Of a stretch of 64,000 nt of DNA, positions 1 through 9,864 are shown one piece after another. The DNA is from Nereocystis luetkeana (lineage: Eukaryota > Sar > Phaeophyceae > Laminariales > Laminariaceae), in assembly GCA_031213475.1 (NCBI GenBank), contig JARUPZ010000008.1:9112076-9176075 (forward strand), read 5' to 3'. The position numbers and the translations under genes were made by a program. Below the pieces are notes generated by a model, which was given only the letters and a program-made list of their open reading frames with translations, did not search any database and had not been told where the DNA came from. How positions within the stretch are numbered: the stretch's first letter is position 1; every line of letters begins with the position of its first letter.

Positions 1-597
1 TGCACCCTCCCTTTCAGAGAAATAAATGGGTATACAAACTGCTGGATACTCGTATCGTTAAGTATAATTTTACGAAGTTAGACGTTCCCGTCGTCCGACT
101 TCGCATGGTGTTACAGCAGTGGTCGAAGCTATTTCAGATAGATGTGCGTATACCTGGTACCTGCCGCAGTTCTGCTTGCTGTATATGAACTCATGTTTCG
201 AGTGCCCCCTTTGCGGCGTGTGTGACATGAAGAACACGTCCTACGAGCAAACGTATGTACAATATCTATCTAATCGTACGCGTCAACTACTATCGTACCT
301 CCGAAAAATATCTTCTCATGTCTTGCATGATACCCCAGGCACTACTACTACTACTGCTGTGTACAAAACAAACCCTCAACGGAAACAAGTTTGTCACACC
401 GCTCAATAAAATGAATACCTACTCGTACGGCGTAGACTATCGTACAGCAAAAAAAGTACTGATTGATGTGCATACTACTACTACTGCTGTCCACGCACAA
501 ACAACAAGTAACTGTTGTTACAGCAATATACCTGGTAGGTAGTGTAGTGGTTGCCGTACGTACCAACTTCACAGACATTTTTAGCCCACCCACACAC
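1..597. other. Probable intron 1 or 3' flank of the secreted-protein gene
   Basis: No continuation of the secreted protein is recognisable on the minus strand here. The stretch is AT-richer than the exon, holds two (ACT)n/CTGCTG patches near 340-360 and 473-490, and contains two exact TACCTGGTA words at 151-159 and 529-537. Confidence 0.4.
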
Positions 598-1026
598 CTT
601 GAGCGTGATGCCGTCTTCCACGTACAGCGATTCCGTGAGCAACCAGGTCCCCGTCGCGGTTTTACTGATTTCGCCACTGTTGGGGTCGACGGCGTACAAC
701 GGCGCCTTGCCTTTCCTCGCCTCCCAGATTTGCTCCAATGTGACACAGCCGCCGCGGGTGGTGCCGTCGCCCGACTCGAGGTACGCCCGCGCAGACGAGG
801 ACGAGTATCGGATCGAGACCGTCTGGGCAGCGTCGCAGTCCGGCTTCGAGATGGGCTCGTTCGGCGACGCAGTGTCCTCCGACGCAGCCGTGGGCGCAGG
901 AGTCGGCGTAGTCGACGTCGCCAGGGAGGCGGTGCTCCTGGCCGTCTGCCCCGCGGCCGCTCCGACGTTGACAGCGAGCACGCTCATCGCAAGGAGAGCT
1001 GCTTTTTTTCCGGCGACCTTCGGCAT
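598..1026 (-). CDS. First exon of a secreted protein, probable mannuronan C5-epimerase-like (partial)
   Basis: The exon gives 143 codons ending exactly at a possible splice donor (AAG then GTGTGTGG, GT at 597-596 on the minus strand). Residues 1 to about 26 form a signal peptide: basic start MPKVAGKK, hydrophobic core, AAAG before the likely cleavage site. A Ser/Thr/Pro/Ala linker follows to about residue 60. The rest is a folded start containing CVTLEQIWEARKGKAPLYAV and GTWLLTESLYVEDGITLK. From memory, this block resembles the region just before the parallel beta-helix of brown-algal mannuronan C5-epimerases, cell-wall enzymes that convert mannuronate to guluronate in alginate; this was not checked by search. 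The start at 1026 was chosen because the signal peptide begins there and the context (GCAAGATGCC) is good. GC-rich coding composition contrasts with the flanks. Later exons were not found in 1-597, so they lie beyond the window or are lost. Alternative: another secreted beta-helix family member or a gene fragment. Confidence 0.6.
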
Positions 1027-2846
1027 CTTGCTCGTGATGTTGTGTGAAATCGGACGCGCCTGTAGAATATGTTCTGTTTTGGTGCGATGTGCCGGGACGA
1101 AGTTGAGAGATATACATACATGCAGCGAGCAGTAGATCGATTAGCGCGAGATGAGCGTACAGCAGCAAGCACAAGGTAGGGGAAAAGAGCAACAGAACGC
1201 GCCGGAGGGGGGCGAGCGAGAACAACAACCAAAGGCAGCTTCAATGCTGGAGGATAGGCGGATCGGTAAAGGGAAAAATGCCCTCGATCGGGCGTACTAT
1301 AATAACACGTGAAGGACCCGTTGGTTCGTGAGTAGACAGACAGAATCTATCTCAGATAGATGCTCGATCGATGTGGAATAATTATCAACAGGGGCCAAAA
1401 CGCCGATTCATACCACTGGTCCGCACATAATAAATAAACCTGATGGGCATGGTGTGCGTGAGGTGGTGTTGATGACGACGACGTCGCTCTGCTGCTGCTG
1501 CTGTTCTGCTGCTGAGGTACAACAACACGAGCGACGCCAACCCCCCCCCCCCCCCCCCCGCCCCCCCTCTCTCTCACGCTCTCGTGACCGCCTGAATGTA
1601 AACATCAGACCAAATGGCAGTACGTATCGGCATGATCCAACGATTGGATTTGCCACCAGGTGTAAATTATTCTGCTGGGTCTGGCGTCTTTTTTTGTTGG
1701 TGTGTGTGATTTATTTATTATTTGTGGTGGTTGGAGCGAATCGCTTCGTGTGGAGGTGAGAGTTCGACCGAGCCTGCCCCTGGAAACAACACAAACAAAC
1801 AAACAAACAAACAAACCCGCAATCGTCTCGGTGGCTGAGCCCTACTGCACGAGCTGGCTCACTCACATCAACCAGGGCGCAGGGCTTGGCAGGAAAGGTC
1901 GGGCCACACGCGCGGGGACTGGGCGGGGAGGACACTCAGTCGGCGCGCAGACCAAGGTCTCGTGCGGTGGTGGTGGGGAGGTTGACGGTGAAGTGAAAGC
2001 GGAGGGGGGTTGGGAGGGAGATACCCGTACGCATCTATCCATCTGTACCAGGTACATATTTTTTCAAACGGCGATGTTCGAAAGACGGCTTATCAGCTCA
2101 CATCCAATATGTGCGGAAATGTAAGGAGTGTTTCGATACTACTGTTAACGAATATATCGTCCTTAAATTTACGGACATAGCCCCGTATAATTGCGAACAG
2201 AAGATGGGGGAAATTGGGGTCTACTCAATCGTGCGATGAAAAGAAAAATGATAGATATTTTTCCGGGAAAAATCTTCAAGATGTGGTATTCTTTCTGTAT
2301 CTTTTAAAAATAAAATATGCAACGATCGTTTCTGCACTGCTGTGCAGCCAGCCTGCAGCAGCAGCTCCCACCAGTCCACAGCTGCTCGGTAGCTATTATT
2401 AGGAATAGAAGCTAGATTAGTCCTTTATCACACCATGGACCTATCTTGACAACCCTGCTTCGCTGCGTCCTCTCGATCGCGAGTCAACTGCTACAGCAGA
2501 ACTGGTCCCAGGTGCCCTTCTGGACTATACGGGTACAACAAAACCCGTGTTAGTTGTTGATCTGCTGTAATTGGTCAACTTCTCCAGTAGTACGAAAAAA
2601 ACACATATTTTCTCGTACCTCGATAATATAGTATCAGGTACCTGGTACTCGTATAGTTTTATTTTTAGTTTTTTCGGTTCCGCGAGCTCCGGCAGCCAGA
2701 GCTCGCACTACTTCGGGCAAACAACCTGCATGCACTACTGCTGTACCAGGTACAGTAAGTAGTAAATCAACTGCTTTCATTTGTTATTATTGCACATGTT
2801 CACAAAACCGCAGCATCAACGGCCAACTAACAGCGCGCACATACCG
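1027..2846. other. Upstream intergenic region, no gene recognised
   Basis: The part next to 1026 should hold the promoter and 5' UTR of the secreted-protein gene, but no TATA or initiator element stands out. A C-run lies at about 1541-1559 and an (AAAC)n run at about 1790-1817. TACCWGGTA words occur at 2046, 2639 and 2744. Short open frames overlap each other on both strands and show no recognisable protein. Confidence 0.4.
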
Positions 2847-2949
2847 CCCTTTTAGAACTACAGTCCCGTTTTGGGGACACACTACTCAAATTCCAAGTAA
2901 TTTGTCCCCAATTGTCCCCAAAACGAGACTGCGGTCCTAAAAGGGTTAA
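2847..2949. mobile_element. Hairpin D element, copy 1
   Basis: Near-palindromic element of about 100 bp. The left arm CTACAGTCCCGTTTTGGGGAC is answered by the right arm GTCCCCAAAACGAGACTGCGG, with a short AT-rich centre. Outer ends are CCCTTTTA and TAAAAGGG. It is one of 14 dispersed copies in this window and has no coding capacity. It is most simply a MITE, although its transposase and target rule are unknown. Confidence 0.75.
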
Positions 2950-3187
2950 CCGACGAGTACACGACAAGTTATTTGTAAGCATAATAATATGTGATAGGTA
3001 AAGTAGTAACCCAATGCCCATACCTATCACGACCGACAAGTATCATACAGCAGTAGTACCTTGCCATTGGATGGGAGATAGATAGATGCGGTTTTTCTAT
3101 TCACCACCGCCGCTGTACGTGTAGCAGTAGTAGTACTACAAGGGACCATGCACGCAGTAAATAGGACCAAATAAATAAATGTTGTTG

Positions 3188-3240
3188 TTACGGGGGACCA
3201 TAGTAAAATATAGGACCAAATATTGCGAGTAAAAAAAGGT
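3188..3240. mobile_element. Hairpin A element, left half only
   Basis: Begins with TTACGGGGGACCATAG and runs through GGACCAAATATTG like the other A copies, then departs into a poly-A/TACCAGGTA inverted repeat. The right TIR is missing. A second degenerate fragment (AGGGACCATG...AATAGGACCAAAT) lies at about 3140-3175. Confidence 0.6.
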
Positions 3241-3279
3241 ACCAGGTAGGCACATATTTATATATACCTGGTACCTTTT
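3234..3279. repeat. 15-bp inverted repeat built on TACCAGGTA
   Basis: The arms AAAAGGTACCAGGTA (3234-3248) and TACCTGGTACCTTTT (3265-3279) are perfect inverted complements around a 16-bp AT-rich spacer. Both carry the recurrent TACCWGGTA word. It would fold as a 15-bp stem. Confidence 0.8.
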
Positions 3280-3430
3280 GGTCTGCAGTGAATATAGAGG
3301 TGTTCGCGGGCGTTTCGTTGCAGCGTGCGCCTGCGTCTGTAATGTTTTAATACTTTCAGCAAACATTCGTTGTGCGTGTACTTGCAAGTCTGCCAGCGGG
3401 GGGTACTTTGAGTTCGAGGACCTTTAACAA

Positions 3431-3728
3431 TCTGGGAGAAGGGATCTTTAGGTTGGTAGTCTGTTCGGATGTTTTGGTTCCTGTTGGGATCAAGGCACGC
3501 GCGAAGACCCAACCCAACCCCTGACTCTAACCCTAACCCTAACCCTAACCCAAACGCTGACCCCAAACCACAGCCGAAACGGGCCAAAACTCGCCATAGA
3601 CGCGGCTACGCCGAGTTTGCATCGAACCAGGAAATTTCTCAGAAGATGCGGACGACGATTCCGAAGTGCAGACCACGCTACACACTTTTCAAGTGAAAAA
3701 CATCCCTAAAGATCCCTTCTCCCAGACT
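3431..3728. repeat. Inverted-repeat-bounded unit with telomere-like repeats, copy 1
   Basis: Bounded by TCTGGGAGAAGGGATCTTTAGG (3431-3452) and its inverted form (about 3704-3728). The middle carries a telomere-like CCCTAA tract at about 3526-3552 preceded by degenerate AACCCAACCCC, then a unique stretch around GCCGAAACGGGCCAAAACTC. A second copy follows 358 bp later. The inverted ends suggest a non-autonomous transposon that captured telomeric repeat. A telomere-healed break later amplified is also possible. Confidence 0.6.
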
Positions 3729-3788
3729 GCTAAACCTACTCTTCTTGAGTTCAAGCGTGGGGAGCGGACCTTTAAGGACCTTTAACAA

Positions 3789-4100
3789 TCTGGGAGAAGG
3801 GATCTTTAGGTTGCTAGGCTGTTCGGATGTTTTGGTTCCTGTTGGGACCAAGGCACGGGCGCGAAGACCCAACCCAACCCCTGACTCTAACCCTAACCCT
3901 AATAACCCTAACCCTAACCCCAAACCGCAGCCGAAACGGGCCAAAACTCGCCATAAACGCGGCTACGCCGAGTTTGCATCGAACCAGGAAATTTCTTAGA
4001 TAGATAGATGCGGACGACGATTCCGAAGTAAGTGTTGCACAGACCACGCTACACATTTTTCAAGTAAAAAACACCCCTAAAGATCCCTTCTCCCAGACTG
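3789..4100. repeat. Inverted-repeat-bounded unit with telomere-like repeats, copy 2
   Basis: Same organisation as 3431-3728: left arm 3789-3810, CCCTAA tract with one TAATAA interruption at about 3886-3922, right arm 4074-4100. It differs by small indels, for example TCAGAAGATGCGG becoming TTAGATAGATAGATGCGG, and by AAGTGTTGCA added before the CAGACCACGC block. Confidence 0.6.
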
Positions 4101-6142
4101 CTAAACCTACTCCATATTTTTCCGGTGGGGGTTATTTCTTCACACCTCAGAAGAGTGTCGCAGGTTTTACATCGCCTTCATCACGCTGCTAGTGCCTTGG
4201 CGAGTCCCAAGGTCTCACTGACTTTTTGCATCCTCTTTGGGTGCTTTGGAGAACGAAAGATCCTGTTTTTTCAATCTACCTTGGTGGAGGCGTTCGGCCT
4301 TATATAGTAGTGACATTCGCGCTTGCGAGGGAATTTTTGCTACTACTCCCGTCGCTTCGAGTTTTTGCGTTTCACGCCGGCCCTGTGGGCCCACTGCTAC
4401 GCTTCGTTGAAGACGTTTTTCCTTGAGGAATTAATGGCGTAGTTGGTCTGGGCGTCCGCCAAAGGTTTCGTTCGTTGTCGAACCGTTAGGTGTCGCAGGA
4501 CATGCGTCTACTGGCGCTGCGGTTCGTCGAGCAAGTAAGTGCTTACTGTCGTAGTTGCATATCACGTTCATGTCGCCTTCATATATCATATCAGCTGTAA
4601 TACATAATAATTACTAATAAAACAACTACCTGGTATTATTTATGGGAAATTTTTGAAGGGGCCTCAGAACTGGCTTTTTCTGCCGAAAATCGGCGATTTA
4701 TTTACTCGACTGGACTGTCAAAAACACCGGTGGACTCGTCAGGATGCTCCCGTTAGTTTTCCGAGAGCTTTCTCGAGCACTTTTCCGTTTCTCCAGAGTC
4801 GTAGTAGGACTGTTCGTCCATATTTCCAGGACATCATGGTTTTTTATCAAAAATCCTCCAAGATCCGTTATTTCTGGCCCCAGTTCTGACCAACAGCCTT
4901 ATTTCTGAGCCTCCAGAGAAAACTGATTGGCTGCTCCAAAAACACAACTACGACTCCGGAGAAACGGAAAATTGTTCGTGAAAGCTGACAAAAAACTACG
5001 GGGAGCATTTTGAGGAGTCTATCGGTGTTTTTGGATTTCCCGCCGAGTAAAACGCGTATATTCGGCCTAAAAACTCAGTTCTGAGAGCTCAGAAATAATT
5101 TCCCATAATAGTTGGTCGGATCTTATTATGCAATTTTTTTTTAGGTGATTATATGACTGTTCACGGAGGCTTCGGGGTATCTGGTCCCATATCTGATCAA
5201 ATTTTATCAAAATCACGTCTTATGGGGCCTGTTTGGTGGAAAAAATGTTCCTCCGAGATTTTATCACTCCTGAAATTCCATGAAACGATTTTTTTGGCAG
5301 CCTTTTCTTATCAACTCTGAAAGTGATAAAATTTGGCTTTGCACTAGACCTCGGTGGCATTATACAATTTTGTCTAGGTTATAGACTGGGTTCATGACGG
5401 GTCACGACGCTACATGCTTGGTTACGCTTGTACACAGCTAGCTGGGCTCCAACACTAAGTACTTGTGCGTCGGCCACCACGGAGAGGGAGGGCATCAGTA
5501 CCTTGGCCACCATCGTGTCCCTTGCGGCTGCCCAACTGCAGCTGCTCTAGGCGAAACAACTTTGGCAACGAATAGGACGAGACTACAGCAGCACTAACTA
5601 TCAAAACAATCAAACGGTATTTTTCTGACTACGACCGCCGCAAGCAGCTCATCATGCTCCGCGAAGGCGAGAGCTCCTTGCTGGTCCAGCGACTAGCAAA
5701 CCCCTTACGCAGCTCCCCAGGGGCTTCCACATTCCGTTGCTTCCTTCGAGGAGCTGGTGGTGAAGGTTGATCGCCCAACCCGGCGTGAGCGACTCTCGTT
5801 CGTGTCGTGGTCCACGTGGAGTTCAAAATGTCGGTTGTGTTCTGTTTTTTTAGTTCTCCCATGAAATAAAACCAAAATCACGATAAGACGGCACATGGCG
5901 CACCGATCTGGTGTGGCTTTTTGCCGGTGGAAAATCCGACTTCCTGCCTTTTTCAATCACTCAAAACAAATTGCTAAAAAGACCCAGCCTGAAAACTCAG
6001 TTCTGAGATGAGAGCTCAGAAATAATTTCCCATAAAAATAGTTGGTCTAATATACCTGCTTCTTCGGTCATTATTAGAACTGTCTTCATGCGTCACCCTC
6101 ATCTATCTGCATGTTCCACTACTTTTCCCAATACATATTCTT
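4101..6142. other. No gene recognised; diffuse inverted repeats
   Basis: About 4623-5112 has loosely inverted ends (TTATGGGAAAT...CTCAGAACTG against CAGTTCTGAGAGCTCAGAAATAATTTCCCATAA), suggesting an old terminal-inverted-repeat element of about 490 bp. The right end recurs at about 5985-6045. The remaining sequence has no open frame with a recognisable product. TACCTGGTA occurs at 4627-4635. Confidence 0.35.
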
Positions 6143-6790
6143 ATGGACAGCGGGTGTTTGGTGGATGCTTCTTGGGGAGTGTTTGGGGGGGAGGACTGGG
6201 CTCTTGCGGTTGGAGGTGGCAGGGTCAGGGGTACGAGAAGTAAGAGTATAGTAACAGTGTGTGGGGGGAAGAGTTGGAGGAGGTAGAAAAGCCACAGAGA
6301 GAGCGAGACGGCAGGGACTCTCTCAGGTACAACCGATAGCAGTATAGGCCAGCAACAACACCGCACGACCTTCTGCGCGTTGAAACATGCGTGTAGCAGC
6401 AATAAACCAGCCATTTTGATGGACAGCGGGTTTTTGGTAGATGGATGCTTCTTAGGGGATGCTTAGGAAGGAGGACTGGGCCCTTGCGGTCGGAGGTGGC
6501 AGGGTTAGGGGTACGAGAAGTAACTGTATGTAGTAGTAGTAGTAGTAGTAGTATGTGGGGGGAAGGGTTGGAGAATAAGGTAGAAGAGCCGCAGGAAGAG
6601 TGAGGCAGCAGGGACTCTCACCTAGGCACTACCGATAATAGCAGTGTAGACCAGCAACACCGCACGACCTTCTGCGCGTTGAACCATGCGCGTAGCAGAA
6701 ATAAACCAGCCATTTCGATGGACAGCGGGTTTTTGGTAGATAGATGCTTCTTAGGGGGTGCTTAAGGAGGGGAGTGGTCGTTTTTTGTTG
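6143..6790. repeat. About 276-300-bp tandem repeat, about 2.3 units
   Basis: GGACAGCGGG recurs at about 6145, 6421 and 6720, giving unit lengths of about 276 and 299 bp. Each unit runs through TTGCGGT(C/T)GGAGGTGGCAGGG and a block of TTCTGCGCGTTGAA. Unit 2 has an expanded (TAG)n tract at about 6532-6553. The third unit is truncated near 6790. No protein is apparent. Confidence 0.75.
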
Positions 6791-6921
6791 GACGAGATGG
6801 AGGGATGTTGGTTGTAGTAGTCTTCATGAGCGTCACATCAGTTTTTATTTGTCGTGGGATACTGCCGCGCTTTTGTTCTGGAGAGTTCTTCACTTCTTTC
6901 TGTTACTCGTTTATTAGAACA

Positions 6922-6960
6922 ACGCTACACATTGTCGGATGGCAAGCAAAATAATAATAC
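6922..6960 (+). mobile_element. LINE 3'-tail fragment, site 1
   Basis: ACATTGTCGGATGGCAAG followed by CAAAATAATAATA matches the 3' terminus of the non-LTR element at 13.2 and 17.6 kb (reverse orientation). Only the last few tens of bases are present, as expected of extreme 5' truncation. Confidence 0.5.
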
Positions 6961-7159
6961 ATATTTGGTTCTAACAGGTATATTTGAGCTATTGCCCCAA
7001 CTGCAGGACATATAACTGCAATTATAATTGGTGAAATAGTTCAAACCTACCCACCAAAAGCGTATTTCGGCAAGAAGAGTCTTATTAAACGCTACGCTCA
7101 TGCCACTCCGAAGGGAGAAATAGTATGCTTTTGTGTAGACTAGGTCCATTAACCTATTA

Positions 7160-7440
7160 TTAGGTATGGCGATTGGCGTGTGTGCCAGCTCGTAGCTGAT
7201 GTGTACGCCTGGACTCGATTGCCGATGGCCGACAATACACAGTCAAAATGTTCGAGGCAAACACGTAGTCACTGTCAGGTGGCTTGTACGTAAAGCTTCA
7301 AAATAGAAGGGAAGAAGAAGATGGTGTGGTGACCCCAAGCCACATTGTTGATTGATTGCTCAGCTGGAAGCTGATGATGGTGAGCAAAAGTAGAGTGAGC
7401 TCAAAGGGGAGGGCGGTGCGCGTGTGCGCTCGCAGCTCGC
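7160..7440 (-). mobile_element. Diverged, inverted LTR remnant
   Basis: Read on the minus strand, this stretch parallels the 3' two-thirds of the adjacent copia LTR. GAGCTCACTCTAC, CAGCTTCCAGCTGAGCAATC and CGATGGCCGA(C/T)AA occur in the same order, with many substitutions. It lies directly before the younger copia element in opposite orientation, so it is probably a remnant of an older relative. Confidence 0.55.
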
Positions 7441-7450
7441 ACCAAAGGAC

Positions 7451-8182
7451 TATTGGAGACGATACTTGTAAGTAACCATCTGTCGTTACTTGATAATACA
7501 TACCTGGTAGTCATCTGGTATACATGGCGTAACATACGCACCACAAGCAGCCTTGTTTGACGTGTATCGTATTGTTGCTGTAGTTACTTTAAGTAGTACG
7601 TACGTAGCTTGAATGTGTGACAAACAACACTTTACAAGCTGTGTCGTTACTGATATGTGATAAAGTATATGTACTGTATCGTACGTACGGAAGTACATGT
7701 GTACATGTAGCGGGACTGTCATATCCAGTATCCCTCTTAGAACCGGTAAGGTTCGGGATTTGCCACAGGGTACTGATTTGAGCGCACCCTAGCAGTTGAG
7801 TTGTTGGAGTAACAATGTTGGCTACCGGCTAGGGTCATGGATTGATTGGGGTGGTATCTTTTCTGTTTTTGTTATTTTTGTTGCAAGCGCAAGCACGCAT
7901 CGCCCCCCCCCACATGAGCTCACTCTACATCTGCTCATCATGATCAGCTTCCAGCTGAGCAATCAATCAACACTGGCCAGGAGTCGCCAACAACATCTCT
8001 TTATCTTACAAGGGAAGCTTACACATACAAGTTTGCTTAACGGCAGCTTAAACGTTTGCCCTCTCCAGATTGTGCCTTATCGGCCATCGATAAGCGGATC
8101 TGAGCGTATACCAGCCACGAGCTGACACACGCTACGCGTACACCAGGTTCGAGCTGACATACGCGAACCACATTGTTTAAGA
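7451..8182 (+). repeat. 5' LTR of the copia element
   Basis: Direct repeat of 12222-12955. Differences seen are mostly short indels: a 7-bp CCTGGTA insertion at 7503-7509 absent from the other LTR, a missing ATGT near 7700, a missing ATC near 7930, and a few substitutions. A C-run follows GCATCG in both. Confidence 0.9.
7501..7509. other. TACCTGGTA micro-insertion in the 5' LTR
   Basis: The 5' LTR reads ATACATACCTGGTAGTCAT where the 3' LTR (about 12268-12277) reads ATACATAGTCAT. Paired LTRs are identical at insertion, so one of them changed later. The simplest event is gain of CCTGG with duplication of TA. Confidence 0.85.
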
Positions 8183-8200
8183 GGTTATGAGCCTCGAACA
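8183..8200 (+). other. Primer-binding-site-like sequence
   Basis: GGTTATGAGCCTCGAAC directly follows the 5' LTR and has the general look of a tRNA-derived priming site (compare initiator-Met PBS GGTATCAGAGC). The matching tRNA was not identified. Confidence 0.4.
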
Positions 8201-9067
8201 CTAAGCAAACGCGACTTACAAGCCACGGGGCACCACGGCCGCCACGACCGGCCGTTCCAAGAGCTACGAGTTCACAACTACTCCTTCTGACATCAGCTCT
8301 ACGGAATTTCAGGGTTTCAAGAAGCTATCAAGATCGCTTGCTGCTGCTTCTTCTACAAGGAGTACTGCCGCCTTCCAAGGTCTACGGGCTACGAGTGCAT
8401 TGGCGGTCTACTAAATCAAAGTGAGTGGGTCTAAGAGGGTCATACGCAGATAGCAGTCATTAGAATTGCGAAAACTGTGATAACGACACCCAGAGAACCA
8501 CCACGCAGAACGTTGGTTGAATATAATTTCACCGCGTCAGGTCAAATTTATTTTTATTTTTGACACCCTCGACCATACTCGAGGTACACACTGCTGCTGT
8601 ACGTCATTAAGACAGCCATCTCCACCACAACGCAGTCGAACTGCTGTTGGGAGCTCTAGCTTGACGTAGTCCACGCTCTGGATCATAAGTCTCGGAAGAC
8701 GTCCGAGCAACAGCTAGCTGTGTAATCCACTTCCGACAGCAAAACGCGCTGTCTATTCACCCGACCACCCTACGGAGGCAGGTCGATCGGAAGTTTCATC
8801 AAGTTTTTTTCGGAAAACATATAATCTGCGAAGATTCTGAGACCCCAAGAGGCCGTTCATACGAACAGTTCTATTTTATAGAATACTTTTGACCTGGCCT
8901 GACAGTCTCGCCACACAGCAGTACCTGTACAACAGTGCTGCACGTATAACACACGGTGTGTGGTACTTGCCTCTGCTCTACGTACGAGTAGCAAGCAGCT
9001 GTTTGAGGACGTAGTACTGCTGCCGTCTCCTGTGGTGGCCTACTACTACTGTACCAACGACAACATC
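8201..9067 (+). other. Copia 5' leader, non-coding
   Basis: About 870 bp between the PBS and the gag ATG with no recognisable product. It would be the untranslated leader and packaging region of the element RNA. Confidence 0.55.
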
Positions 9068-9213
9068 ATGAGCGACAACTCCAGCAGCTTGGCCAACACA
9101 ATCAAAACATTGAAGAAGTTTGATGGCAGGGACCCTGGTCTCTTTCGGGAGTGAAGAAAGAAGCTAGCTGTGGTACTTGGCGTTACGCGGCGCGATATTG
9201 CAAGCCTAATCAA
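9068..9213 (+). pseudogene. Copia gag N-terminus, truncated
   Basis: The frame starts MSDNSSSLANTIKTLKKFDG and runs DPGLFRE, then a TGA at 9152-9154 stands where a Trp codon is expected. The same frame continues through KKLAVVLGVTRRDIASLIKG to about 9213. In copia elements this segment is the start of the capsid domain, which coats the element RNA. Everything after about 50 residues is missing. The frame passes directly into integrase C-terminal sequence in another reading frame, so capsid, zinc knuckle, protease and most of integrase were removed by one internal deletion or recombination. Confidence 0.65.
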
Positions 9214-9218
9214 AGGTC

Positions 9219-9864
9219 GTGCCCGGCCAACCGAAGAAACGGCAGGCACACTCAGCATTGGGGGAAGCAACACCCTTCTTGAAGATGCATGGCAAAGAGG
9301 CGGATCTATCGGGGTTGCGAGCTATTGGTTCAAGGGCCTTCGTGCATATCGAGACCCACACAACGAAACTCGGTGACAAAGCATGGGAGGGTAAACTCTG
9401 TGGCTTCAGCCAAGACAGCAGGGCTTACAGGATCTACAATCCGGCTAAAGGGACTGTTGTGGAGAGCCGCAATGTCACCTTCCTGGAGACGCCGCCATAC
9501 TCCATGCCACCCGTTGGAACAGACTACTCTGTCGACGATGAGGACTACGAAAATGATGTCATCCATCTCACTTCCTTCCTGGATTTCACAATTTTTGACT
9601 CACCGGAGAAGGAGCTGGAACACCTTCGGACAAAGATACGGGGCATGCTACAGGAGAATGCCAATAAATCAATACAACCGCAAGAGGCAGCATCACTACA
9701 GCACGAGGCATCTTCTCTACCGGAGGAACTGTCACCATCACCTGAGGAACCGGCGCCATCTCCGGAGGAGGGAACGTCACAAGAGACTGGAGCATCGTCG
9801 GGGGTCGTGCCTACAGCATCAACTGGAGAACCGGCTGCACAGCAGCCTCGAGTAACTCGTGCTA
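9219..9864 (+). pseudogene. Copia integrase C-terminal domain and linker
   Basis: About 215 codons are open. The start matches the end of the integrase core and the C-terminal region of copia elements: LHGKE-like (MHGKEADLSGLR), GSRAFVHIETHTTKL, then the WEGKLCGFSQDSRAYRIYNP block and VESRNVTFLETPP. A long acidic, Pro/Glu/Ser-rich linker follows (repeated SPEEPAPSPEE) as usual before RT. The integrase catalytic core with its D,D-35-E residues is absent. The frame is cut at residue Ala (9861-9863) by the MITE at 9865-9969. Removing 107 bp (MITE plus one TA) rejoins it in frame with the sequence from 9972. Confidence 0.8.

Noticed and set aside
351..1228. Other long frames overlapping the first exon
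   Set aside because: They are shadow frames of the exon and lack a signal peptide or conserved block.
3526..3922. True telomere or chromosome end
   Set aside because: CCCTAA tracts are short, internal and duplicated inside an inverted-repeat unit.
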